This document shows positions 44,701 to 54,964 of a DNA stretch of 64,000 nucleotides, in pieces. The notes beneath the pieces are model-generated. The model did no database searches. It saw nothing but the letters and a program-made list of their open reading frames with translations, and was not told the DNA's origin. The DNA is from Brachionus manjavacas (Eukaryota; Rotifera; Eurotatoria; Ploima; Brachionidae), in contig JAHQIY010000018.1 of NCBI GenBank assembly GCA_019054805.1, forward strand, positions 744,001 to 808,000, written 5' to 3'. The stretch's first letter is position 1. Each line of letters begins with the position of its first letter. The translations under genes and the position numbers were made by a program.

Positions 44701-45290
44701 AGATATGTACCAAGGATAATTGTTTATCCACCCTTCTGTCAAATTTGCAAAAAATTTTTAGTCATATTATTATAATAATTCGAAAAATTGAATTTATAAG
44801 ATTTTTTTTGGGACATTAGTTTTAATATATTATAAAAAACTTTTTTTAATTTTTCAATAATCACAAAATGATTTTATTAAAAAAAAAAGCTTGGAAAATG
44901 ATCAAAAATTATGTTATAAGAGGTTTGATGATAATTTTTTTGGACTCCGATCCCTAAATCGACATGACCCAAGTTATTTTTACTCATATCCAAAAAATTA
45001 AACAAATTCATTCTTAAAATATTAAGTCTCAAACTAATTCTATACAAAAATTTCATTGAAATGACAATCTAAAATAGATCTGATCTAGAAAATCTTATTA
45101 ACGTTTAAACTAAATAAATATTTCTTCAAAATAAATTTTTTTTTAAATTTTTTAAACTAATTTTATATCAAAAAGGTGACCGAAAATGAGTGAAAAAATT
45201 CATTTTAATTTTCTATCTATTACCAAAATTACGAAATACCATTGCTGGAAATTTTTTTCTAAATCTAAATCCTTTTTTTTTTAATAGTTT
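41740..45290. other. 3.5 kb gene-poor A+T-rich region
   Basis: No open frame of coding character, no inverted-repeat element and no RNA gene could be supported here on either strand. It is homopolymer-rich sequence throughout. Confidence 0.55.
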
Positions 45291-45299
45291 TTTATTTCT

Positions 45300-45955
45300 T
45301 TTTAAAAAAAGGCTACGAGCAGGGCACCTTCAGTCAGTTAAATGATTTTAAAGTCTTTTTATTTAGTCTAATTTGGTTTAAACATAAAAAGAACAAAATA
45401 ATAGTAACTTAGTTTTTTATTTAATTGATACCAAAGTCAAAATTAAAGAGAAAAAAAATCAAAAAATCAAAAAATCAAAAAATCAAAAATTCAAAAATTA
45501 AAAATCAATTTTAAGTATTGAAAAAATTGTAAATAACTAAGAAGAAACCACATAAGGGAGTCGATATACTCACAAATCTAGATGTAAAACCTCGGTTGTA
45601 TTCATCCACCAATCTGGCAATCAGTGGTAGTGAATAGTTAAGACTTTTATAAATATATTTTTCATTTAAATCAGAGAGACGATCAGTTATGGATTCAAAC
45701 CTTAATATTTTTCCAAACTCTGAGAGATCGGTGCTATTGGTACGGAAAGGTAACTTAAGGATAGATCTGATTGCGTTGTTTTGAATAACTTGTAGTTTAT
45801 GAAGGTTAGTATCAGAGAGGAGATTTATTATTAGGAAGGAGTAATCTATAATTGATCCGATCAGGCACTTTAAAATATTACTTAGGTGAGAATGGCTTAA
45901 TTTCCAATTCAGATTTAAAATCAAATTAATTTGCCACACTGTTTTCAACATTTTT
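45300..45955 (-). mobile_element. Diverged LINE 3' end, a sister family of the 50-64 kb LINE
   Basis: A 146-aa minus-strand frame matches the ORF2 C-terminus of the young LINE at low identity (IGSIIDYSFLIINLLSDTNL for VGSILDYSFPCLNSFSENNI; LQVIQNNAIRSILKLPF for LQAIQNTAVRSILKLKY; RFVSISTPLCGFFLVIYNFF at the end). The 3' part has GAAGGTGCCCTGCTCGTA where the young family has GAAGGAGCTCTAGCTCGGTA. An 8-bp minisatellite lies between ORF and end. Confidence 0.8.
45451..45507 (+). repeat. AAAAAATC minisatellite, about 6 units
   Basis: Consecutive 8-bp units of aaaaaatc, the last ones with small changes, inside the 3' region of the LINE relic. Confidence 0.8.
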
Positions 45956-45959
45956 TGCT

Positions 45960-46600
45960 AATTATGTTCAAATGTTTTGTGTAAGAGTATTAAAAAGCAG
46001 CTGAGTTAGCTATTTTTATGGTGAGAATTAATAATTTATCATTTAATAATTTCAAACTCACAGTATATTGCGTGAATTCAGTTGCAAATTCAGATCTAAA
46101 TTAGCTATAAAATATTCATCAGCACTTAAAACAATTAAAAATGCAGCTTTTGAAATCAGACAAAAATATTGTCGACATGTCGCATTTTTATTTAACGTGT
46201 ACTGTTTTTTATGCCAAATTTTTGTGTTAATTAATAAAATCTATTTCAGTATCACCTGCTAACATTTAGCCAACAACAAAAAAATTAATCTCGAAATAAA
46301 TTATTATAATAAGATTTTATTCATTTAGAGATAAACTCTCAATGCACACATAATAAATATCTCACATCATGTGTCGACTATGTTTAATTTTTTTTGCTCT
46401 CAATAGTTATTGACAAAATAGGCTAATTGATAGAGAAAATTATACAGCAATGAGTGGGAAAATTTATTTCTAATTTGGCCTATTTGTTGGAACATTAAAA
46501 ATTCTTTTTCGTCTCGAAAATTTTCAGAATGGCGTGATGTGCAGGTGAAAATTTTGGAGACGACAAATTGTGTCGTTGACTAAAAACTGAAAAATTTGAA
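45960..46600. other. Intergenic, nothing supported
   Basis: A+T-rich DNA with one 64-codon frame at 46068-46262 that shows no convincing coding character. It may include the 5' UTR of the small ORF at 46649. Confidence 0.45.
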
Positions 46601-46648
46601 TATTTAGATTCTTAAATGAGCCAGGCATAGGATGTAAATAGTTTGAAA

Positions 46649-46828
46649 ATGACACAACCAATACGCCTGAAGATAACGGCGAAGAGCGCCCATGCCGAAA
46701 AGCCGCCCTCTATTGAAATGAAGCTTTTGATCAAACGAATTGTCCTAAGATGCTTGCCTTGTTTGCGTTTTCGCAGCAAAGACGAAAAACTGCCGCTTAC
46801 ACCTAGGGATCTCACCGAGTCCGAGTAA
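46649..46828 (+). CDS. Small basic protein candidate, 59 aa
   Basis: A short frame, MTQPIRLKITAKSAHAEKPP onward, lies in a sharply G+C-richer island of about 200 bp within very A+T-rich DNA, which is the mark of coding exons in this window. It has a basic hydrophobic centre with two nearby cysteines (LLIKRIVLRCLPCLRFRSKD) and an acidic end (TPRDLTESE). A start two codons earlier at 46643 is possible. The CLPC pair could be lipid-modified; that is a guess. It could also be the final exon of a longer gene. Family not recognised. Confidence 0.45.
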   Translation: MTQPIRLKITAKSAHAEKPPSIEMKLLIKRIVLRCLPCLRFRSKDEKLPLTPRDLTESE

Positions 46829-46829
46829 A

Positions 46830-47480
46830 CTTGGTCTGGCAACTCAATTCTGTTTGTATGATTTTTGTGTAAATTTTTATTTTAACATGTTTTGATAGAA
46901 TCGCTAGTTCATTTGTTTATCTATTTCAAATTTAAGACTAAAATTTAAATAAATTTTTACTCAATTTTAAATAGTTTTTTCAACATTAATAAGAACTCAA
47001 TTTGTTGCTATGAAACAAAATTTTAAATATTGCGCGCGATTTTTTGAAACAAATTAGATCTGGAATGCTTCAATTTATTTACAGTACTGCTACGACACTT
47101 GTCTTTTAAGTTGTATACGTAAAATTTCTAATTTTACCGTAAAACTTAAATCCCAATTTTTTCACTAGCAATTTTAATACCTTCATTATAAACTCTTGAA
47201 ATTAATTTTATAAAAAAAATTTAATTGTAATTTTTTGTTTATTTGTAAAGAAAAAATGCATTAATTTTTATTTATTAAATACTAAATTTATTTAGAAATA
47301 ATAAAATATTTTAAAAGCAAATAAAAATTGACTGCTATGTTAAAAATCTCGTAAAAAAATAAACCTGGTTATTCATGAAATTTTAAAAAATTTATTTGAT
47401 TTAAAGATAAATAAAATTTTATATTAATTTGGTGGATTAATTAAATAATAATTATAAAAATAAAATGAAAGCTATAATGT
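46830..47480. other. Intergenic, nothing supported
   Basis: A+T-rich, no coding frame, no clear repeat on either strand. Confidence 0.45.
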
Positions 47481-47690
47481 GCTTGGCACATGGAAAGAGG
47501 GTTTAGCCTCATCATAATACCTTTTTTAAATCAAGTTTATCAATTTTGTTTTTAAATTGACTGTGTTTTAATTTATAACAACTTTTTAAAGTCGATTCCA
47601 GGCATTGACCACTTTGTTGCTGAAATTATTAAACCTTTGCTCTTATACTTTTATCAGTTCTCTTTCTAACGATTGATGACATCAAATAAC
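47480..47690 (-). mobile_element. CR1-like LINE 3' relic
   Basis: Read on the minus strand there is a broken peptide NNFSNKVVNAWNRL followed by remnants of a NxSLNxFKNKLDK-type end. This is the standard C-terminus of CR1-like ORF2 (compare NFFNNRIANFWNGLPDEV at 24899-25435). It is decayed, with several stops. Confidence 0.6.
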
Positions 47691-47699
47691 TTTTTCTTA

Positions 47700-48600
47700 G
47701 AGAGAGATCTTAAAATATTTATGGGTTAGAGTTTAGGATATACGGTATTATGTTTGTTTTTTTTGTAAAATTAGCTATTTTAGCCTATCTAGATAAATAT
47801 TTAAATTTTTCCTTTTCCATTTAGCCTTAATCGTGTTCACATGAATTATTTGTCGTTCTTTGTTGTTATTATTACGGCAACTTTTTAGTCAAAGTCTTTA
47901 ATAAATGACTTGACTTCAGAAAAAAAATAATTCAAATGACTTTTTCTTAAAATTAAATTTCAAGTCGTTTGGACAGGGTGTCAATTCAAATGACTTGATA
48001 AGGTTTCTTGAAGATTTCTTTAAAAATTTTTTATTAAGCGATAAGAATTTTAAACATTTGTATCTAGTATCCAAATTTTTACTGTGGTGTGCAATTAAAG
48101 AAATTTTTTTTAATAGATTTTTAAAAATTAATTTTTAATTTAAAAATAAAATATCTAAGTACATGCGACTGTCTTTTTTATAGACAATTAATTTAAGAAT
48201 CATTAGTGGATATTTTTAATATGGACCTTACTTACCCGTAATTTTAAAATAACTTTGTTTTTGTTTATAATTATTAATTAACGTCAGAAAAAATAAGTGT
48301 CCCAATTGAGGCTCCCCAAAAACTAAGATTTTTTTTACTTTTTTGTCTAATATTTTTTTCCAAAAATTAAAATAAAATAAACACTTTTTAAGTATTTTAT
48401 ACACATTTATTTTGAATAAATATTATAAACAGAAATTAATTAAATTAAACGAAAAATTAAGTAAAACATAAAAAAATATAAATGTAAATTAAATAATATA
48501 AATACGCAGGTAACATTTTTTCTTTCAATATCAGTCTTTTAACTACTTGATGGTGTTTGTCTGCTTGCTTTTAGAATTTTTATTAATTATTTATATTCAT
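47700..48600. other. Intergenic, nothing firm
   Basis: A+T-rich. Around 47890-48000 there are scattered gacttgactt/aatgacttga motifs reminiscent of the foldback element at 35750, but no complete copy can be drawn. Confidence 0.4.
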
Positions 48601-48984
48601 ATTAAGGCTTTTTTTTTCGCGAAATCATTTTTGATACCACAATTTTTTAATAAAATACCACAATTTTATTAAAAAAACCACAATTATTAAAAATATCCAT
48701 TAAAATTAAGAAAAACCTTTTTTTTGTATATTTCAAGACATATTTATTAAAAAAAAAAACAAATATTAAAAAAAAAACTATTATTATTATTTATTTATTT
48801 ATTCAATGAACGCCTTGTAGGCGATGTAAAAAAAAAAAATTTAAAAATAAAAATAAAATTAATAATCGTAAGACAAAAGAATTGAAACATCCGATAATTT
48901 TAATTTTAAATGTTAATGTTTACTACTTTATTTTAATTTCAATAATTATTATTCTTCTTTTTACTATTTTTCTTTTCTCTTTTC

Positions 48985-49110
48985 TCTTCCCTTTTTTTTT
49001 AGATAAATTTATTCGATACCGGTTTACCGAGTCGATCCAGGAGGCAATCAAGTCGAGTTAGGAGAGAGGCAATTTCAATACACTACACTCAACAATGGAT
49101 GTAAATGGTA
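48985..49110 (+). other. Exon-like G+C-richer patch
   Basis: After a pyrimidine tract and AG, about 100 bp is clearly richer in G+C. One frame reads IPVYRVDPGGNQVELGERQF then QYTTLNNGCKW, which looks like protein, but it carries an upstream stop and cannot be joined to anything. Possibly a piece of the same transposon, on the opposite strand. Confidence 0.25.
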
Positions 49111-49130
49111 TGTACTTATCCCCTTTTTTG

Positions 49131-49971
49131 TTAGTAGCTTTTTGTTAATTCAACTAGCATTTTTCTGTAAGTTTCCTTTTCGATATTTTCTAGGCATGTT
49201 TGTATTGAGTCTCTTATTCCATTATTATTATCTTGTTTGGATAGTTCTTTCATTTTAAGGTTAAGTTGTGGAATTAAGACATTATAATCAAGTTCATCGC
49301 ATTTTAAATACTCAGCTATTTTCTTTAGGCTGGATTTGTTGCTTAAATTTTTTATCTCAGTTTCACATTCTTCTAAAATTTCAAGTATTTGTTTTGTCAG
49401 CTCATTATTACCAAGTCTTTTTAAAAACCCTAGTTTTTCTTTCATCAACTTTTAAAAAAAAAACTATATAATTTTTTTTTACCACACAAAAAATTGAAAA
49501 AAAATTTATTAAAAAAAAACAAAAAATTTTTATTTTACCACATTTATTCGGACAATCCCAATATCTTCTTTTCGTCATTTTACTGCCACAGTTTTCGCAT
49601 CATTTTGAGTCTCTGTCAAACGCTTCGATTCTTGATCTGATTCGATTCTTGATTCGTTGTCGGATACGTGCACGGTACCACGCGTCTGACCAGCTTTGAC
49701 CTGAAAAAAAAATGGCTTTTTTGCAGCCTTTTCGCCGATGTTTGCAATTGTAAATATGCTTGTCACAATCGGCTAGTCGATGGGTCAAATGAAAATGCCA
49801 AGGGATATTATCGAACCTAAGATCTTTAATTAGCCGCATGAATTCATCTAACGATTCGCAATCATGCAAAAAATCAAAAGTCCTACCTGTGCTTCTTTTG
49901 TTTTTTGTTAAAGGTTCAGCATCTTCGACTGTGTCGTTAAAGTTATTTTCTAAAATGTTTGCACTGGACAT
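49131..49971 (-). pseudogene. Cys/His-rich two-exon gene or transposase remnant
   Basis: The first part starts MSSANILENNFND and contains WHFHLTHRLADCDKHIYNCK then HRRKGCKKAIFF, a Cys/His pattern reminiscent of FLYWCH-type zinc fingers found at the start of some Mutator-like transposases. In the same frame, just after a TGA (about 49599), comes CENCGSKMTKRRYWDCPNKC, a zinc-ribbon-like motif. GTAAAA after it and an acceptor before 49448 would join a 105-aa helical tail (MKEKLGFLKRLGNNELTKQI to LVELTKSY). The in-frame stop argues for decay, unless an unseen splice avoids it. The surroundings (paired inverted motifs) support a transposon origin. Confidence 0.4.
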
Positions 49972-50280
49972 TTTAAATTTTTTTAATTTTCATGAAAATA
50001 TTATTTCCACTTTACTTCCACTTTTGTAAAAAAGTGGAAGTAATTTTTATATTGAGTAATTTCAACATTTGAAAAAAGTGTCAAAAATTTAAAAGAATGA
50101 GTTTTTTAATTAATTAGTGGTCTACTTAATCAAATAAGTGTCAATTTTATATAATAAGTGTTTTTTTATTTAATTAAGTGTTAATCTTTATTTTTATGGA
50201 CTATTTTAAAAATTATGTTCATTTATTTAATAATTGTGGTATCATTTTGAAAAATTGTGGTATTCTATCAAATATATTGA

Positions 50281-50430
50281 CATTGAATACTACTCCATTT
50301 TTTAAAAAAGGTGATAAATCAACGTGCAGCAATTATTGTACTGTGTCTTTAACTTCAATTCCGTGCAAAATAATGAAAAGCATAATAAGAACCAAAATGG
50401 AAGACAATCTTTATAAGAACAAGGTTTTAC
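50281..50430 (+). mobile_element. LINE reverse-transcriptase fragment, second lineage
   Basis: The frame TPFFKKGDKSTCSNYCTVSL then TSIPCKIMKSIIRTKMEDNL matches the RT region PLFKKGDKSDPSNYRPISLTSIPCKxMExII found in RTE/CR1-like LINEs. About 150 bp remain. It lies shortly upstream of, and is unrelated to, the LINE starting at 50610. Confidence 0.65.
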
Positions 50431-50698
50431 CTGTTGCTCCGCTGCCAGAATAATAAAAATAAAAGAAAAATAAATTAGTATTGATTTTTTAATTGATTGA
50501 TTTATTTTGTTTTTTATTAGTGATAAGTCATTAAAGTATTTTGAAAACCAGTGTTCGATATTTAACGACATGTCACTATATATACTAATAAATTATAATA
50601 AATTCAAAATTGTCGTTTGGCTTAGCAAGTTTGAAAAATCAAATTTAATTAATAGCGTCATCACGTGTTAAAAAACCGTTGAAAGTTGTGTGTTGGCA

Positions 50699-51895
50699 AT
50701 GTCGCTCAACAAAACAAACCAAAACCGACGGTGGATATTTAAAAATTCGGTCAAGCTAAATCTGAAGAGGTTAGACAAACCGATTAGCCATAAGGTCTTA
50801 TTTGGTTCACTGGATATCGTACTAAACCAGGTGGAAAATGATGCGATCACATCTGTCTACAATTTTTCTTCAAACAAAGTATGGATAATCGAGTTTAATG
50901 CTGCTTTTAATGTTACCCAAATCTTCGATCGTGAAATCAATATTAATGGAACCAATTTCAGACTTGAAGATGCAAATAAAGTCCCGGATCTCAGAAGGTA
51001 TTGTACTTTTCGATTTCACTTCTTGCCCTCTGATTTCGAGAATCATAGACTTGAAACCTTCTTTAATGCTGTTCGAATTGATGGACTCAATATTGAACAC
51101 ATTACCGAAGAAAAATATAAAGATAGACCCGAGAGGAAAAATGGTGTCAGAAGAGTAAGAATATCATTTCCAAAAGAAGTTGAGAACATTATTGGAAGCT
51201 TGTCAGGCCCTACAATAATGTATGGTTTAAAGTGTCTTGTGTCAATTGTTGGACAAAAGCAGAAATGCTATTTTTGTGATGAAGAAGGGCACAACATAGC
51301 GAAATGCCCTGTCAAAGAAAAACTATGCGAAAAGTGTCATCAGAAAGGACACTTAACACAAAAATGCTCCATTGCTGAAAAGCTAAAGTCGCTTGAGAGG
51401 AAAAAGATTGACTACAATGATCTTTACATTGACCAAGAAGAAACCCAATCAATAATTGAAGCTGACCTAAAAGACAATGATGAAAATCTGATGCCAAAAA
51501 CGCCTGGATATCAGCCATCAAATCTCAATGACGTAATGTCAGAAATTAGTCCTCAAGACCTCAAAACTTCAGTGTTAGAAGACAGTTTGGTAAGCCATTT
51601 AAACGATCTTCTACCAATAAGTCAGAGACCTGTCAATGTCCTCTCAAATGATCAGAATGAGACTGAAGCTTTTTTCCAAACAAAAAATCAAATCAAGAGA
51701 TTTCCCGAATTTGATCCAAATGAAAAAGAGCTAACCGAAAATGAATCAAAGAAACCATTAGTTGTATTAGAAAATCAAAACGACAGTACCTTCGAGTCTG
51801 AATCAAACAGTTCAACAACTGAATGTTCAATTCAAGTAGATCAATCATCTAACAAAATTGGTCAGCAAACTGCCAGTCAAGAAAATTTAGAATGA
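50699..51895 (+). CDS. LINE ORF1, nucleic-acid-binding protein with two CCHC knuckles
   Basis: About 398 aa, intact. Two retroviral-type zinc knuckles lie side by side near residues 185-220: CYFCDEEGHNIAKC and CEKCHQKGHLTQKC. The N-terminal part has a fold consistent with an RNA-binding domain (VWIIEFNAAFNVTQIFDREI). The C-terminal third is acidic and Ser/Asn-rich, likely disordered. Such proteins coat the LINE RNA. The ORF1 stop overlaps the ORF2 ATG, which suggests reinitiation or coupled translation. Confidence 0.9.
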   Translation: MSLNKTNQNRRWIFKNSVKLNLKRLDKPISHKVLFGSLDIVLNQVENDAITSVYNFSSNKVWIIEFNAAFNVTQIFDREININGTNFRLEDANKVPDLRRYCTFRFHFLPSDFENHRLETFFNAVRIDGLNIEHITEEKYKDRPERKNGVRRVRISFPKEVENIIGSLSGPTIMYGLKCLVSIVGQKQKCYFCDEEGHNIAKCPVKEKLCEKCHQKGHLTQKCSIAEKLKSLERKKIDYNDLYIDQEETQSIIEADLKDNDENLMPKTPGYQPSNLNDVMSEISPQDLKTSVLEDSLVSHLNDLLPISQRPVNVLSNDQNETEAFFQTKNQIKRFPEFDPNEKELTENESKKPLVVLENQNDSTFESESNSSTTECSIQVDQSSNKIGQQTASQENLE

Positions 51896-54758
51896 ACAAG
51901 AAGCTAAATAAATCAACTTTAAGAACAAAACCTCTTAATAAAACAAGGTTAGTAATTACACACTGGAATTGTCTTCATTTACCTAGTAGGGTTCATCTCT
52001 TAGACAATTTTTTAGCTCAAAAATGTCCCGACATTGTTTTGCTCAATGAATTAAAGATAGATTTGAGTGAGGCAAATATTTATCTTGATTTTCAAAATTA
52101 TCAGTTCTTAACAAAACCACGCAACAAGTACGGAGGAGGAGTAGCTATTTTAATTAAAGAAGGAATCGAATTTATACAAGATTTTTCTTACGAGGAATTC
52201 AATTCCGAACTCCTTTGTATAAAAATGAACTTAGGAAAGAATAATGAACTGTTTGTATTTAGTCTTTATAATCCACCTAATGTGCTTCTGAACTTTGAGT
52301 TTTTAAAACAGTAAATAAAACATGTAGAAACTACATTTTAGGTGGTGATCTAAACGCTAGAACAAAGCAAATAGGCTGCGTAGGGGAAAATGAAAACGGG
52401 ATAATATTAGAAAGAATAATCAACGAGCTAGACTTTTCAGTAATCAATGATAAGCATCCTACTTTCAATATTTTTAATAAGAATTACTTTGAAATTCTTG
52501 ACCTTTTTTAGTTTCATCTTCATTGATTGACAAAATTACCGACTTTAGTGTCTTAAATAGTCAAGACATGACTAGTGACCATTTCCCAATCGAAGCATCG
52601 ATTTCTATGGGCTATCAATTAGAAAATAAATCAGCAGCTAAAAGGCTTAACTATAAGAAAGCAAACTGGCAATTATTCAGCGAGATTTTAAATTCTCAAA
52701 TAGTGAATGTCACTGAAAGTTCCCTCACAATAGATCAACTAAATGATAAAATAACAGAAAAAATTATTTCTGCTTCACATAAAAGCATTCCATATCTTTC
52801 TCAGAAAATCTACAAAACGAGTCTTCCGCCAAACATTGTTAATTTGATAAAAGAACGTAGGAAAGTAAGAAGAAATTACCAGAAAACTCGCTGTCAAAAG
52901 CTCAAGCAAAAATTTAATCAACTTACATCTGAGTTAAAGGCCTCTTTAAAAAAATTCTGGAATCAAAATTGGTTTGATTTTATTGAGAAGATGGGAAAAA
53001 ACCCACTGACAAGTAGACCTTTTTGGAAAAAAATAAATAAATTTAGAACAAAAAAAGGATCAAATTTAATTCCTAAATTGATTTTAAATGAAAGGGAATT
53101 TAAAACTAATGAAGAAAAGGGAAAATGCTTTGGAGAACTCTTATCGTCAATATTTAGTCCTAATTCTGATTTAATTGATACTGAGAAAGATATCGAAATT
53201 CTAAATTCTAACTCTGTTTTCTTTAGGAATTATAACCAGTCTAATTTTAATGATCCAATTTGCTTAAATGAATTAATTATGGCTTTAAAGAGATTAAAAA
53301 ATGAAGCGGCATCAGGACCTGACCAAATTCATAATTTAATGTTAAAAAACTTACCTAGAAATTCATTAATAGAAATCATAGAACTTTTTAATTTAACTCT
53401 TCGAGAAGGTAGAGTCCCGAAAGCGTGGAAAACATCTTACATAACTATGATTCAAAAAAAGGCCTCTAGTTTACACGATCCTTTAAATTATAGACCAATT
53501 AGTATAACGAGTTGTTTAGGAAAGCTACTGGAACGCATAGTATATTCAAGATTATACAATTTTTTAGAGCAAAATTCACTCCTTATCCAGGAGCAATCTG
53601 GATTTAGGAAACACCGGCGAACAGCAGATAATCTTTTCTTCTTAATTCAAAAAATTGTGGAATCATTTAATAGAAAAAAGAGTTTGCGGCCTTTTTTTTG
53701 ATATTTCTAAAGCCTTTGATAGGGTTTGGCATGAAGGTTTACTTTTTAAATTGATTAAAATAAATCCACCTCATTACTTGACTAACTGGATAAAATCCTT
53801 TTTAGACTCTAGGACATTTAAGGTAAATGTGAATGACCATTTGAGCGAAGAATATCAAATAACTGCAGGTGTTCCTCAAGGCTCAGTAATTAGTCCTCTT
53901 TTATTTAGTATATACATTAATGACATCCCTAAAAGAAACAAAACAAATAATGAATACTCTCTGCTTTTTGCAGATGATCTAGTTACATTCTTCATTTATA
54001 ACAAAAAAGGGAACCTAGAAAATAAGATCAATAAATACCTCAACGAATTAGAACAATGGCTTATTAAGTGGAAAATGAAGATATCGGTTGAAAAGTCGTG
54101 TTCATTAGTCTTTTCTAGGTACAAAAAAGAGAGTGATAATCTTAACTTAAAAATTTATGGAAACAGAATAGAGAGACAAAAAGAAATCAAGTTTCTTGGT
54201 ATTAAATTTGATTCTAAATTAAACTTTAATATACTGGTAGATGAAATTAAAGAGCGCTGCAATAAAAGGCTAAATATTATTAAGATATTGTCAAACAAAA
54301 AATGGGGTCTTAATCAGAACACACTAGGAAATCTATATAAATCTTTAGTCGGATCAATTTTAGACTATTCTTTTCCTTGCTTGAATTCATTTTCAGAAAA
54401 TAATATCAAAAAACTACAAGCAATTCAGAATACAGCAGTCAGATCTATTCTTAAGTTAAAATATGATACTCCCTCCAACATCGTACATCATGAGGCTTTT
54501 AATAAACTAAAATTACTAACAGTCTCGAATCGGCTTTTTGAATTGAGTGAGAGATATGTTGGGGCAGGACTGAGTCATTCTATTCCATTGGTTGTAAGAC
54601 TGGTGAAGGAATACAAAGAAGGTTTCGAATCAAGATATATTGACTACCCAACTCCATTGTGTAATTGCTACCTTACTATTTCTTCTTTTTTCCTGAAACT
54701 TGAACTATTTAAACATGAGCCACATGTAACAATCTTTTCCAATTTTATATATTCTTAA
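51892..54758 (+). pseudogene. LINE ORF2 (endonuclease-reverse transcriptase) with three frameshifts
   Basis: Endonuclease motifs: HWNCLHLPSRVHLL, CPDIVLLNELKI, then GGDLNAR and SQDMTSDHFPIEAS. RT motifs: NYRPISITSCLGKLLERIVY, GLFFDISKAFDRVW, AGVPQGSVISPLLFSIYIND and the catalytic YSLLFADDLV. The C-terminal region ends FFLKLELFKHEPHVTIFS. Compared with copy D, one base is missing near 52310 (frame closes at TAA), another near 52508, and a third change at the run of T near 53690 shifts frame before GLFFDIS. It cannot make a full ORF2 product, although each domain is well kept. Confidence 0.9.
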
Positions 54759-54964
54759 TTTTAATTTATTTAGCTTATTTACTTTTTTTAATTCTTTTTT
54801 TTTTTTTTTTTTTTTTTTCTTTTTTTTTTTATCTTATTTTATTAACTTTAATTTTATTTTTATTTTATTTTATTTCATTTTTATTTTATTTTTTTAATTT
54901 TTAACTTATTCTGAAGGAGCTCTAGCTCGGTACAGAAAACAAATAAATAAATAAATAAATAATA

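Larger units (their letters stand above)
48634..50263. mobile_element. Possible DNA transposon with paired ATTGTGGTAT inverted motifs
   Basis: On the left, ATACCACAAT occurs at 48634 and 48655. On the right its reverse complement ATTGTGGTAT occurs at 50233 and 50254. Spacing is 21 bp on both sides, so two arms of about 32 bp face each other across 1.6 kb. Between them lies a minus-strand Cys-rich gene-like region. Outer ends and target duplication could not be fixed. Confidence 0.4.
50610..54960 (+). mobile_element. Near-complete non-LTR retrotransposon (Jockey/CR1-type LINE), copy A
   Basis: About 4.35 kb. The 5' end begins ttgtcgtttggcttagcaa, shared with the copy at 61282. ORF1 (50699-51895) and ORF2 (from 51892) overlap by ATGA. 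ORF2 carries an AP-type endonuclease and an RT. The 3' UTR has long poly-T tracts, a GGAGCTCTAGCTC hairpin motif and an (AAAT)n tail. No clear target duplication. The nucleotide match to copies B, C and D is very high by eye, so the family moved recently; this copy carries three frameshifts in ORF2. Confidence 0.9.

Noticed and set aside
45068-45300. A third short gene in the gene-poor zone near 45 kb
   Set aside because: No frame longer than background and no splice-phased exons; adjacent coding similarity belongs to the LINE relic.
49838-50029. Plus-strand frame opposite the Cys-rich region
   Set aside because: Shadow frame, no splice context and Phe/Leu composition driven by A+T.
50032-50045. 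Short hairpin cttccacttttgtaaaaaagtg as a transposon end
   Set aside because: It is a single local hairpin at the gene start; no matching distant end was found.
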